From assembly GCA_951813085.1 (NCBI GenBank), contig OX638348.1, positions 1,125,627 through 1,189,626 of the forward strand: 64,000 bases of DNA, in the 5' to 3' direction. The DNA is from an uncultured Opitutaceae bacterium. Its GTDB lineage: Bacteria > Verrucomicrobiota > Verrucomicrobiia > Opitutales > Opitutaceae. Every line of letters starts with the position of its first letter. Within the stretch, counting starts at the first letter, position 1. A program made the position numbers and the translations under genes. Shown here piece by piece: positions 43,075 to 51,796 of the stretch. The notes beneath the pieces were generated by a model that saw nothing but the letters and a program-made list of their open reading frames with translations, searched no databases and had not been told where the DNA came from.

Positions 43075-44454
43075 CTAGCTATATTTGGCGAGAGCGTTCT
43101 CGATTCGCTTTAGTACGCGTTCCTTCCCGAGAGTTTCAATCATAGGGAGGAAATCCGGGCCGGAGTTGGTTCCGCTCACCGCGAACCGGACGATAGGATA
43201 CCAAGCGAATGGCTTAATTCCCTGTTCCTCCGCAATTTGATTGAAGGCGGAATCGATGGATGACTCGTCCCACGATTGAATTCCAGACAATCGCGGCGCG
43301 ATCTCAGCTAGCCTTTCGACGGCGCCATCCTTTTTCATTACTTTCTTTTCTGCCTTCTCTGAGATTTCATAGTCATCGGTAAAAAAGAAGGCGGCAAATC
43401 CAGGAAGGTTTTCAAAGCTATCAATCTTCTCCTGGCAAAGTTTCATAGCGGATTCAAGATAGGATTCGTCGCTGGAAGGTTCGATCAAGCCCGTATTGGA
43501 TAGGGAAACTTTGGCGGTTTTGACATATTGCGATAGCGGCATGGATTTCATGTATTCGAAATTCAAATGCGACATCTTTTTCTCATCGAATCGCGCTCCA
43601 CCTTTTTGTACATCGTCAAGATTGAATCGCGAAATGAGACTATCAAGCGGGAGCGTTTCTTGGTCATCTTTTGGAGACCAGCCCAACAAGGCGATAAAAT
43701 TGACGACTGCCTCAGGCAAGAAATTGCGATCTCTATACTCTGAAATAAGCGCTCCCTTGTCTCGTTTCGACATCTTGCCCTTTCCTTCTTTTGGATCCTT
43801 GAGAATCATCGGGAGGTGAGCGAACTTTGGAGGCGTCGCCTCGAATGCTTTAAATAGCTCTACATGCTTGGACGTGTTAGACAGGTGATCTTCTCCTCGA
43901 ATTACGTGGGTGATCTTCATGGCGATATCATCGACCACATTTACGAAGTGGAAGCTGGGGTCCCCATTGGAGCGCTGAATCACGAAGTCTCGTTCCTCCT
44001 TGCGGGTTACCTGTCCTCGAATGAGGTCGTCAATGATGACGGGCTCCGTCTTCACCTTTTCGACTTCGGCGTCGTGGTAGCTGTCGAATTCCGTATAGCG
44101 TTCGCCCAATAGCTTGAAGTATACGGCACCGTCCTTTTCGTATGCCCGCCCTTTGTCCTTCAAGATCTGAATGTGGGATTGGTATAGTTCGCCTCTCTGG
44201 CTTTGGAAGTAGGGTCCAAAGGGACCTTCCTTGCCGGGTCCTTCGTCCCAGTCCAAACCAAGCCATTTCAGCCCATCGACGAGTTCCTCAAGAGCTTCTT
44301 GCGTATTCCTCTCCTTGTCCGTGTCTTCAATTCGCAAGACGAACGCGCCTCCGGTCTTTCGAGCGAATAGCCAATTGAACAAAGCGGTTCGCGCGGTCCC
44401 GATGTGGGTTGAACCCGTCGGGCTGGGAGCGAATCTGGCTCGAACGTTATCCAT
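43075..44454 (-). CDS. gltX: glutamyl-tRNA synthetase
   Basis: A complete 459-residue bacterial GluRS. RFAPSPTGSTHIGTARTALFN contains the HIGH equivalent, and KGKMSKRDKGALISEY the KMSKS loop. The C-terminal helical anticodon-binding region (ALAKYS end) is slightly shorter than in E. coli but normal for the group. It precedes glnS by 28 bp on the same strand. Confidence 0.97.
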   Translation of the reverse strand: MDNVRARFAPSPTGSTHIGTARTALFNWLFARKTGGAFVLRIEDTDKERNTQEALEELVDGLKWLGLDWDEGPGKEGPFGPYFQSQRGELYQSHIQILKDKGRAYEKDGAVYFKLLGERYTEFDSYHDAEVEKVKTEPVIIDDLIRGQVTRKEERDFVIQRSNGDPSFHFVNVVDDIAMKITHVIRGEDHLSNTSKHVELFKAFEATPPKFAHLPMILKDPKEGKGKMSKRDKGALISEYRDRNFLPEAVVNFIALLGWSPKDDQETLPLDSLISRFNLDDVQKGGARFDEKKMSHLNFEYMKSMPLSQYVKTAKVSLSNTGLIEPSSDESYLESAMKLCQEKIDSFENLPGFAAFFFTDDYEISEKAEKKVMKKDGAVERLAEIAPRLSGIQSWDESSIDSAFNQIAEEQGIKPFAWYPIVRFAVSGTNSGPDFLPMIETLGKERVLKRIENALAKYS

Positions 44455-44533
44455 AGGGACGACACGTTGCGCGTAAGGGCTTGCGAATCAAGGCATCTCT
44501 TTACGATCGAAACGGATGCATTGGTCCCTTCGC

Positions 44534-45742
44534 CTATCGTCTTGCCAATCGACTGATGGGCAGGATGAGGATGATCGATAGTCCGACCAGCAACGCTCCT
44601 ATGGTTGTCCACTCGCGAATGCTGAAAAATGAGATCATGTAGAATCCTATGAATGGCGCGAGCAGTCCGCGTATTCCAGTCATGAAGGAGTGGACGGTCA
44701 TATAGTTGGATTCCTCGCCTTCAGGAGCGAACTTCGTCACCCAGAGGCTCCAATTTACATTGGCTCCTGCGAGGGCGAGTCCGTACCCTGCGGATCCCAA
44801 GTAGATTCCTGCAAGGGTATCTGCGAAAAAGAACACGACCATCGATACGAGCAGGATAACGCTAGCAAGTCCGCGTATCAGAAAGAAGTTGAGCGCATCG
44901 AAGAGATGGCCCCAGATCGAGGTGGCGAGAATGCGAACGATGCTGGGTATCACAATGGTCGCGATCGCAATCTGCGTACTCGTGGCTTGAATACCATGAC
45001 TTGGGCTCGTCATGTATTCGATTTGTAGCGGCATCGTCGAGAGATTGCCGAATCCGAGAATCATCCACATGGCGAGAATTGCGCCGAAAACCTTGTCCTT
45101 CCAGACGAGCGATAGATGGGTGAGCGGATTGCTTTTAGGGCTGCGTCGGAGAACTTCGGATGGGACTTGATGGATGCATAATCCGGAAACGATGCACGCG
45201 AAGGCCATCAGCTGAAACAGGGCTGGAAATTGGGCGAGGTCCGCTTCGAGAAATTGGCCTCCGAACCATCCGAATATGGGGGCGATTGCTACGCTTAGCG
45301 TAATTGCGTAAGCGACCCGCTTTCCTCGAATGGCGGATGCGTAGTTCGTGGAATAGATGTGGACGAGCAGCGGCATTTGCTGAGCGAGCAATGCCGCGGC
45401 CAAGGCGCCGGAAGTGAGGAAGAGCCACAGCGAATCCTTTCCGAGAGAGGAAATGACGAAGAGAAATCCGGCTAGGAAGTAGTTGATGCTGCAGATTTTT
45501 GCCGAACGAACGCGGAGCCGTGGAAGGTAGAAGAGCGCAATCGGAGTCGAAAGAAGGCCGATCATGAATGCTGCGGGCACGAGTCCCTTCGCGAATGAAG
45601 AGCCATTGAAATGCTGAGTAACGACAAGGAGCGCAAACGTGCGCCAGCCCGCGTCCATGATACCGCCTAGGCAGCTGCGCAAAAGGTCCCATTTGAATGT
45701 CAAACGGGCGATGTTCAGGGCCCTCTTATCTGTATCTTCCAA
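44534..45742 (-). CDS. major facilitator superfamily transporter
   Basis: A 402-residue polytopic inner-membrane protein with about 12 hydrophobic segments, starting near residue 25 (LGGIMDAGWRTFALLVV) and ending with LLVGLSIILILPISRLARR. Pattern and length fit MFS carriers, with a loop rich in Ser/Pro in the middle (QVPSEVLRRSPKSNP). The substrate cannot be read from sequence. It is 79 bp upstream of gltX on the same strand. Confidence 0.75.
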   Translation of the reverse strand: MEDTDKRALNIARLTFKWDLLRSCLGGIMDAGWRTFALLVVTQHFNGSSFAKGLVPAAFMIGLLSTPIALFYLPRLRVRSAKICSINYFLAGFLFVISSLGKDSLWLFLTSGALAAALLAQQMPLLVHIYSTNYASAIRGKRVAYAITLSVAIAPIFGWFGGQFLEADLAQFPALFQLMAFACIVSGLCIHQVPSEVLRRSPKSNPLTHLSLVWKDKVFGAILAMWMILGFGNLSTMPLQIEYMTSPSHGIQATSTQIAIATIVIPSIVRILATSIWGHLFDALNFFLIRGLASVILLVSMVVFFFADTLAGIYLGSAGYGLALAGANVNWSLWVTKFAPEGEESNYMTVHSFMTGIRGLLAPFIGFYMISFFSIREWTTIGALLVGLSIILILPISRLARR

Positions 45743-45793
45743 TTCGATTGGCTTACCCTAGAACGGACCCCCTCGATTTGGCGAGCCGCCTTC

Positions 45794-46162
45794 TCAAGGT
45801 CGTTCGATTCCTGATTGTATGATCGCCTTGAATTCCGGATGGTCCTTCAGGTTATCGAAGTCGGTATCTTGGGAGAGCCACTCGATATCGTCATATCCGC
45901 GATCGATCGCTTCCTTGAGGGCGGCGATAGCGTCCCGTTTCCTGCCCAGCAGGCAAAGGCTGCAAGCCAAGTTGTAGCACGCTCTTGGGTCGTCAGGAGC
46001 CAGGCGAACGAGGCGTCGATCAATGCGTAAGGCTTGCCGCGCCATTTCGTACTTGGAGTAGAGCCCGCCCAAGAGTTCGAGAGCGGCCCGATTCTGGCGA
46101 TCTCGTTTCAGCACGTTTTCGAAAAAGTTCATTTCGAACGCATCTTGGGCGTTCATATCCAT
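45794..46162 (-). CDS. small tetratricopeptide-repeat protein
   Basis: About 122 residues from the ATG at 46162 (MDMNAQDAF); an in-frame ATG at 46198 adds 12 unremarkable residues. Two to three TPR units are visible (NVLKRDRQNRAALELLGGLYSKYEM, IDRRLVRLAPDDPRACYNLACSLCLLGRKRDAIAALKEAIDRG), and the tail DIEWLSQDTDFDNLKDHPEFKAII is the common end of 'TPR end-of-group' proteins. No signal peptide. A protein-protein scaffold of unknown partner. Confidence 0.8.
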   Translation of the reverse strand: MDMNAQDAFEMNFFENVLKRDRQNRAALELLGGLYSKYEMARQALRIDRRLVRLAPDDPRACYNLACSLCLLGRKRDAIAALKEAIDRGYDDIEWLSQDTDFDNLKDHPEFKAIIQSGIERP

Positions 46163-46198
46163 TGGCCGTGAATCTACTGGGCTGCTCAGATGCTGCAA

Positions 46199-46501
46199 GC
46201 GTTGGATTCTGGGACCTGCATGAGGTTTGCGTCGTCCTTGCGATGGCGGCCAACGGTAGGCGCCTGCCCGGATTGGGCATTGGGCGCTTTCCTCTATTGA
46301 GGCAGCGGCCCATTGAGCGAGGCGGGTAGAAGAGGCTAGGTACCCTTATGAGGGGCCCGCGCGAGGCGTGATTTTCCTTAAAATACCCCTTGATCTATAT
46401 CCGTCAGGGGCCGTTGGGAAATATTGGATCAATATCTATAACTATACCATGCGTGGGCTCCCGGGAGGGCGTTGGCGCTCAATAACTATTATACCACGAT
46501 T
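46199..46501. other. divergent intergenic region, no gene
   Basis: About 300 bp between the TPR gene and the Sel1 gene. It holds several short G/C-rich inverted sequences (for example CTCCCGGGAG around 46460) and an AT-rich stretch before 46450, but nothing I can name as a promoter, riboswitch or RNA gene. Confidence 0.4.
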
Positions 46502-47492
46502 ATGAATGCTCGATTTAGCATACCACTGTTAGTCTCCTCGCTCTTGCTGGCGTTTAGCGCCCAAGCCGGGGAAATTCTCGAGTCGAAGGGGGTCATCCTC
46601 TCGCTTGAACAAGATACGGCGACTGTGTCGCTAGAAGTCGCTGGAAGCGTTAAGCAAGGCGCCCGCGTACGGATAGACAAAATCAATTAAGACGAGGAAA
46701 TCGATACGATTCGCGGTGAAATCCTCGAAGTCATCGAGACCGATGCCATTGTGAGCATCGATACGTCGAAGCTGGAAATTGGCGAGAGCGCTCGCATCTT
46801 CCCGGTAGCTCCTGCTCTTGAAGCGGACATCCTGGGATCCATTCCAGACGACAAGTTCTCTCTTTCCGATCCCGTGGACGATGACAAGCTGGACCATAAA
46901 GCTACTTTGGAAGCCTGCCGGGCTGCATTGTCGGAGTTCCCAGAAGAGCCTCGTTTTCATGCCCAATTGGGTCGCTTGCTGGAAGTTCTCGAAAAGCCCG
47001 CGAGCGCTATTCTCAGCTACGAGCGCGCTTTAGAGCTGGAGCCGAACTATCCGGTCGTTCTCCACAAGCTCGCCTCGCTGCGTTTCTTCGGACCTGAAGA
47101 ATTACGTGACCTGCAAGCTGCTCGAAGCCTCTACCGTCGAGCTGGGACGTTGCTACTTGAAAGGTCGTGGAATTGAAAAGGATACAGAAGTCGCTCTGGA
47201 TTCGCTGAATGAAGCGTCCGATCGCGGTAGCCCAGAAGCCATGAGCATTCTCGCTTCAGTCTACGTGGAAGGAATCATCGTCAAGAAGGACTACGATATT
47301 GCCGCTGGATTTTACCGCAAAGCTGCGGATAAGGGAGATCCCTCCGCTCAGTTCAATCTGGCTGTAATGCTGGAGAAAGGACAAGGCATCGCCCGAAACC
47401 GTGACGAAGCGATCGCTTGGTACCAGGATGCAGCCCGCCAAGGGCACAACTCATCCCAGAAGCGCTTGCTCAAGCTTCAGCTGGATTGGTAG
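46502..47492 (+). pseudogene. secreted Sel1/TPR-repeat protein with a stop codon and a frameshift
   Basis: ATG at 46502 gives a clear signal peptide (residues 1-23, cleavage after AQA). The frame hits TAA at 46688-46690 after VRIDKIN but continues DEEIDTIRGEILEVIETDAIVSID in the same frame. Near 47089-47091 one extra G breaks it; removing it reads LASLRFFDLKNYVTCKLLEASTVELGRCYLKGRG. Repaired length is 329 residues: an SH3-like start, a TPR unit (FHAQLGRLLEVLEKPASAILSYERALELEP) and three Sel1 repeats ending in GHNSSQKRLL. A periplasmic scaffold is likely. The minus-strand neighbour is also a TPR protein. Confidence 0.72.
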
Positions 47493-47556
47493 CCGAACGA
47501 ATTTGTCAATAGTAGGTGTGAGGCTGCACTTGATGCAATCCTAGTTTGTATGAGTT

Positions 47557-47593
47557 GCATAGGCCGGATGGTTATCGGCCTATGCTTTTTTTT
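47557..47593 (+). terminator. terminator after the Sel1 gene
   Basis: A perfect 10-bp stem (GCATAGGCCG at 47557-47566, CGGCCTATGC at 47576-47585, 9-nt loop) followed by eight T. It lies 65 bp past the Sel1 stop and faces the convergent fur gene. Confidence 0.95.
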
Positions 47594-47633
47594 CGCGTAG
47601 ATCCGGAATATTGCGGCGATTTCGGGAACCGAA

Positions 47634-48119
47634 TCAATCGGCGCTAGCGGATGGCTCGACCTTGCTTTTGGCGCAGGCCCCCGTGTCCTGGAGCTCTTCG
47701 CATGATGCGGTGACTTGCAATCGCTGGCTGATCGGGGTGAGACCGAGATTCGAGGAAACAGTGCTTCCGTACCACTCCATGAAGGGAGCGGGAATCTCGA
47801 AAATCTTTTGGCAATCATTGCAAATTACTTGAGCTTTGTGGGCCCCTTGCTCCTTGTTGGGCATGTAGTATTTCAGGTTGGTGCCGATGTCCACTTCGCG
47901 AACCAGGCTGCTCTCAACCAGAATTGGCAATGTCCGGTAAACCGTGGCTCTGGAGACGGTGCGGTCTATGGTCCGCGCCTTGTCGAGAAGCTCTTCTGCT
48001 GTAAAATGACTCGACTCCTTGAATACCGCTTCGAATATGGCCATACGTTGGCCCGTCATTCTCAGATTATGCTTTATCAAAAAGGACCGAAATCGATCTC
48101 TGCATTCTTCGATCGTCAC
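47634..48119 (-). CDS. Fur-family metal/peroxide-responsive repressor
   Basis: A Fur-superfamily regulator of about 161 residues from the GTG at 48119 (VTIEECRDRFRSFLIKHNLRMTGQR). The helix-turn-helix RATVYRTLPILVESSLVREV and the dimerisation domain with CNDC (the first structural-zinc Cys pair) are present; a single later CXXXXXXXXC near the end could finish the zinc site. The open frame extends to 48224 but would overlap the priA start, so the GTG is preferred. Whether it senses Fe, Zn, Mn or peroxide cannot be told from sequence. Confidence 0.85.
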   Translation of the reverse strand: MTIEECRDRFRSFLIKHNLRMTGQRMAIFEAVFKESSHFTAEELLDKARTIDRTVSRATVYRTLPILVESSLVREVDIGTNLKYYMPNKEQGAHKAQVICNDCQKIFEIPAPFMEWYGSTVSSNLGLTPISQRLQVTASCEELQDTGACAKSKVEPSASAD

Positions 48120-48171
48120 GTTTCTGAGTCTCAAATCGTTCTCAATAAGTGTCAATGTTGGAGTGTAGCCC

Positions 48172-50421
48172 GTGAAATTGACTGACCGGATCGTAGCGGT
48201 TTGGCCTTTAGCGGGCTTTGACAAGACCCTTCATTATCGAATCGCGGAGGGCCAGGCCACTCAAGTGTTCGTGGGATCTCTCGTTCGCGTCCCAGTGGGT
48301 CGACGGTTCACGTTGGGTGTCGTGGTGGAAGTGGACGCCCAGGCGGATCTGGACTTCGATCGACTCAAGATGGTCTCCCAAATCCTGTACGATCAGCCGA
48401 TTCTGACGGGCAATCTTCTTAAGCTGGGGGAGTGGATTCGCCTGTACTATGGAGCTAAACGGGAATCAGTATTGGAAACGATGATACCTGCGCCCGTGCG
48501 CCAGGGCATGGCTGCAAAGCAGGATAAGTTCGTCTCGCTGGGATCCGTACCGAGTGCGGAGGACCTAGAGGCGCTTGAGCGCCGGGCGCCGAAGCAGCGG
48601 GCTCTCTACGATTTCGTGGCGCAGCAGATCAAGGCGCAAAAAAAGAGCCTGATCTTGAAACGCCTGAATCTATCGCCGGCGACTTATAATGCACTTTTGG
48701 ATAAAGGTTTCATAAGGGAAGAATCGCGCGTGACGGAGCGGGTTGCCTACGAAGACGAAATGGGAGCGATCGAATTTGCTGACGAGGCGAAAGTCGTCCT
48801 GAATGAAGAGCAGGCGATAGTCGCGGAGCATTTGCGCTCAGACTTGGAGAGCGCAACCTTTAGCGTTCGCCTGCTGCATGGAGTGACCGGTTCTGGGAAA
48901 ACAGAAGTATATCTAAATGCGATGCAGGCGACATTGGAGAAGGGGCAAGGGATTTTATTTCTCGTTCCGGAAGTCGCTCTGACACCGCAAACGGTTGGGC
49001 GCATTCGGTCGCGGCTTTCTCGATACACGGATGCTCAAACGGTGGTTTGGCACAGCCATCTATCGGATGGAGAGCGGTTGGATGCCTGGATGGCGCTGGC
49101 ATCTGGTAAGGCTAAAGTCGTTGTGGGCGCCCGATCCGCCGTGTTTGCGCCGATTCCGAACCTGGGTCTCATCGTGGTGGATGAGGAGCATGAACCGGCT
49201 TTCAAGCAAGATGAGACACCCAGATACCATGGTAGGGACGTTGCGGTGTATCGCGCCTATTTGGAAGGGGCATTGTGCGTCCTTGGATCCGCAACGCCTT
49301 CTCTAGAGACCTATCGAAATGTGGCGCGAGGTAAGTACGCCATCGATCGCTTGACGCAACGAGTCGATAATCGAGCCTTGCCGATGATGCATGTCGTTGA
49401 CATGCGGCAGGAGATTGCGCGTACGCGAAAATCCACTCAGCTGTCTACCATGCTCGTCGAAAAGCTTGTCGATCGATTCGAGAAAAAAGAGCAGAGCATT
49501 CTGTTTATAAACCGACGCGGCTACTCTTCGAGCATGCTTTGCCAGGATTGCGGGCATGTCGTAGTCTGCGACCATTGCAGTGTTCCGATGACCTACCATC
49601 GGACTGATGAAACGCTTAAGTGCCATCTCTGCGCCGCGGAAACGGCGGCGCCGCATAAATGCCCTGAGTGCAAGAGCCCTAAGATCCGTAGAAAGGGGAT
49701 GGGTACTCAACGTATCGAAGACGCGGTGACGCGGGTATTGCCTCGGGCGAAAGTCGTGCGAATCGATGCGGATACGATGAGTCGGAAGCATCTTTTCCGT
49801 CAGATCCTCGGCGAATTCCGGTCGGGCAAGATCGATGTATTGGTCGGGACGCAAATGATAGCGAAAGGCCTGGATTTCCCAAATGTAACGCTGGTGGGAA
49901 TGGTGGATGCCGACCTGTCCCTGCATATTCCCGATTTCAGGGCTAATGAGCGAACGTTTCAGCTTCTCGTACAGGTATCGGGGCGCGCGGGACGAGGGGA
50001 CCTGTCTGGAGAAGTGGTCGTGCAAACTTTCACTCCGCATGCGGATCCCATTCAATTCGCCCGTCGCGGCGAAGTCGATTCGTTCCTTGAGTTCGAGGCG
50101 GAGTCTCGGGAGCGATTTCAGTACCCGCCTTATCGGCATTTGATTCGTCAGGTATTTCGAGGCCCCAACCCGGATAAGGTCGCCTTTTTTGCGGCTCAAT
50201 TCGCCAAACGCGTGGGCGAGCGTTTGAACGGCAAGGTGGAAATGCGAGGTCCGGCTCCTTGCTCGATTGAGAAAATGAAGGATCATTACCGGTTTCAGAT
50301 ATGGTACTTTACCGCAAACGTTACGCAGGTAATGGCAGAGCTTGTCTCGATCGCGGGAGAGATTGGTTGGCCTGCGGATGTGATTCAAGTACTGGATGCC
50401 GATCCTGTAAATTTGAGCTAA
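48172..50421 (+). CDS. priA: primosomal replication protein N' (PriA helicase)
   Basis: A 749-residue 3'-to-5' DNA helicase that restarts stalled replication forks. An N-terminal 3'-DNA binding domain precedes Walker A GVTGSGKTEVY, the DEEH box, and the insert with eight zinc-binding cysteines (CQDCGHVVVCDHC, CHLC, CPEC). Motifs V-VI (GTQMIAKGLDFPNVTLV, QVSGRAGRG) are intact. Start is GTG at 48172 with GGAG 7 bp upstream. The frame is unbroken over 2.25 kb. Confidence 0.96.
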   Translation: MKLTDRIVAVWPLAGFDKTLHYRIAEGQATQVFVGSLVRVPVGRRFTLGVVVEVDAQADLDFDRLKMVSQILYDQPILTGNLLKLGEWIRLYYGAKRESVLETMIPAPVRQGMAAKQDKFVSLGSVPSAEDLEALERRAPKQRALYDFVAQQIKAQKKSLILKRLNLSPATYNALLDKGFIREESRVTERVAYEDEMGAIEFADEAKVVLNEEQAIVAEHLRSDLESATFSVRLLHGVTGSGKTEVYLNAMQATLEKGQGILFLVPEVALTPQTVGRIRSRLSRYTDAQTVVWHSHLSDGERLDAWMALASGKAKVVVGARSAVFAPIPNLGLIVVDEEHEPAFKQDETPRYHGRDVAVYRAYLEGALCVLGSATPSLETYRNVARGKYAIDRLTQRVDNRALPMMHVVDMRQEIARTRKSTQLSTMLVEKLVDRFEKKEQSILFINRRGYSSSMLCQDCGHVVVCDHCSVPMTYHRTDETLKCHLCAAETAAPHKCPECKSPKIRRKGMGTQRIEDAVTRVLPRAKVVRIDADTMSRKHLFRQILGEFRSGKIDVLVGTQMIAKGLDFPNVTLVGMVDADLSLHIPDFRANERTFQLLVQVSGRAGRGDLSGEVVVQTFTPHADPIQFARRGEVDSFLEFEAESRERFQYPPYRHLIRQVFRGPNPDKVAFFAAQFAKRVGERLNGKVEMRGPAPCSIEKMKDHYRFQIWYFTANVTQVMAELVSIAGEIGWPADVIQVLDADPVNLS

Positions 50422-50531
50422 CTGGCTCGGCTGAACCGGCTATTGTAGGCATAGACCTCCGCCTGGGGCGTTCGCTGAAAATTAGGATCTGTAGCTAAAG
50501 GTACTCACTGAATTGGCGATATAATAGGTAA

Positions 50532-50730
50532 GAAACGCTATGCAGTGTTTCATTTTGAAGTTTCGGCGTGAAATCGGAATCAAGGCTGAATTTGTCTGAC
50601 CTTATTTGCCTGATTCGGAATAAGCGAACTCCGTTGAGGGCGCGAATTCAGTTTCCGATTGATCAATGAAATAGATAACCAATCAACGACTCTCTCTTGA
50701 TCGGGCCGGAACGGAAGTTCCGGCCTTTTT
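50532..50730 (+). ncRNA. candidate small RNA (~200 nt) with its own -10 box and terminator
   Basis: A perfect TATAAT at 50520-50525 would start transcription near 50532. Directly after it an 8-bp hairpin (GAAACGCT, loop ATGC, AGTGTTTC) begins, and the unit ends in a very strong terminator at 50704-50730. The -35 region is poor. The terminator is 280 bp past the priA stop, which is far for a priA 3' end. The sequence does not look like 6S RNA, tmRNA or RNase P RNA. It could also be the long 3' UTR of priA. Confidence 0.35.
50704..50730 (+). terminator. rho-independent terminator
   Basis: A perfect 9-bp G/C-rich stem (GGCCGGAAC, loop GGAA, GTTCCGGCC) followed by TTTTT. It points away from priA and toward the stop of the convergent SGNH gene. 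Confidence 0.94.
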
Positions 50731-50742
50731 GCGTCTGGATCG

Positions 50743-51792
50743 CTACTCGTGGATATCGGTGATCGACAGCGCCTGTTTCAAGTGGGGAAGCAGGCGCCGT
50801 GTGCGTTCGCTGGCGCCGGCGGCGGTGGTGTGATGGCTCGTGTCGTAGAATAGCTCTATATCCATGACGTACTCTTCGGGATCTCCCAGAAACTCGAGGT
50901 CGAGAGAGTCTGCGAATTTCACGATTCTATCCATGCTCGCGATTGCCTTCGGATTCTCTAGATCGAGCTTTGCGTTGCGCGCCATCGGCAACCACGAGAG
51001 CAGTACACGTACGTTGTTAGCTCGAGCCCATGAGACGAATTCCTCTAAATCTTGTCTAATTTCATCGGATACGGGAGCTGTTCCCATTAGGTTGTAATCG
51101 TGCGTTCCCCTCCAAAGGGTGTGATCAGTTTGAACGAAGTCGCCATGTTGATTGAGAGTGAGATAGTTGTAGTAGACAGGTATTTCGCCGCTATAGGATC
51201 CGTTCCATTGATCATGGAGATTTTTTATTAGGCTTTCTTCGTCGATAGGCCTGAGAGCGCGATTGTAGGCTCCGGTAAGTTGGCCAAGTCGAACCAAATT
51301 TCCTGCCAGCGCCTTGCGCCATGGTAGGCTTTTCAGGAACCGAGCCTTTCTGCTTAGTGAAAGGCTCCAGAAGTAATCAGGCGCCCAGATAGAAATCTCA
51401 TCGGCGGCGTAGCTCGATAGCGATTCTCGAAAGTACATCGAGTTCTCGAGCGCAAGAAGCGCGACGTCGCCAGGTTTGGCGAAACGTCGAATCTCGTCGA
51501 AGCAAAACTCGGTTGGCATGTTGACGTTGAATGCGAGATTGACTGCCTCGTACCCGGTTTCCGTTTTGATCTGAGGAGAATCGAACCCAAACCATGCGCT
51601 GGATCCGCCTTGTATCCAGATCGTCGGGCCTTCCACCGATCGCGCCATATAGTGCTTGGCCATGCGCACTTCGCGAATTAGATGGTGAGGCCACCAGGGC
51701 ATCCCAAGGTGAGCGCAAAACAGGATAGCTATCGTGGCGATTCCTGCGAGAACGGCGGTGAGTAGCGTGATGAGATATCGTTTTGCTGTCAT
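50743..51792 (-). CDS. membrane-anchored SGNH-like protein, partner of MBOAT acyltransferase
   Basis: A 349-residue protein with one N-terminal membrane helix (residues about 6-28) and a periplasmic SGNH-like domain. The nucleophile block reads IWIQGGSSAWFGFDSP and the C-terminal block ELFYDTSHHTTAAGASERT supplies Asp-x-x-His. This matches DltD/AlgJ-type proteins that pass acyl groups onto envelope polymers together with an MBOAT protein. Its start lies 4 bp after the MBOAT stop, so the pair is co-translated. No alginate or teichoic acid genes are near, so the polymer acylated is unknown. Confidence 0.72.
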   Translation of the reverse strand: MTAKRYLITLLTAVLAGIATIAILFCAHLGMPWWPHHLIREVRMAKHYMARSVEGPTIWIQGGSSAWFGFDSPQIKTETGYEAVNLAFNVNMPTEFCFDEIRRFAKPGDVALLALENSMYFRESLSSYAADEISIWAPDYFWSLSLSRKARFLKSLPWRKALAGNLVRLGQLTGAYNRALRPIDEESLIKNLHDQWNGSYSGEIPVYYNYLTLNQHGDFVQTDHTLWRGTHDYNLMGTAPVSDEIRQDLEEFVSWARANNVRVLLSWLPMARNAKLDLENPKAIASMDRIVKFADSLDLEFLGDPEEYVMDIELFYDTSHHTTAAGASERTRRLLPHLKQALSITDIHE

Positions 51793-51796
51793 CTAT

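Larger units (their letters stand above)
50422..50742. other. priA - SGNH intergenic region
   Basis: A 321-bp stretch with no protein-like frame. It contains the candidate small-RNA transcription unit listed separately and the terminator at its end. Nothing else could be named. Confidence 0.5.
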
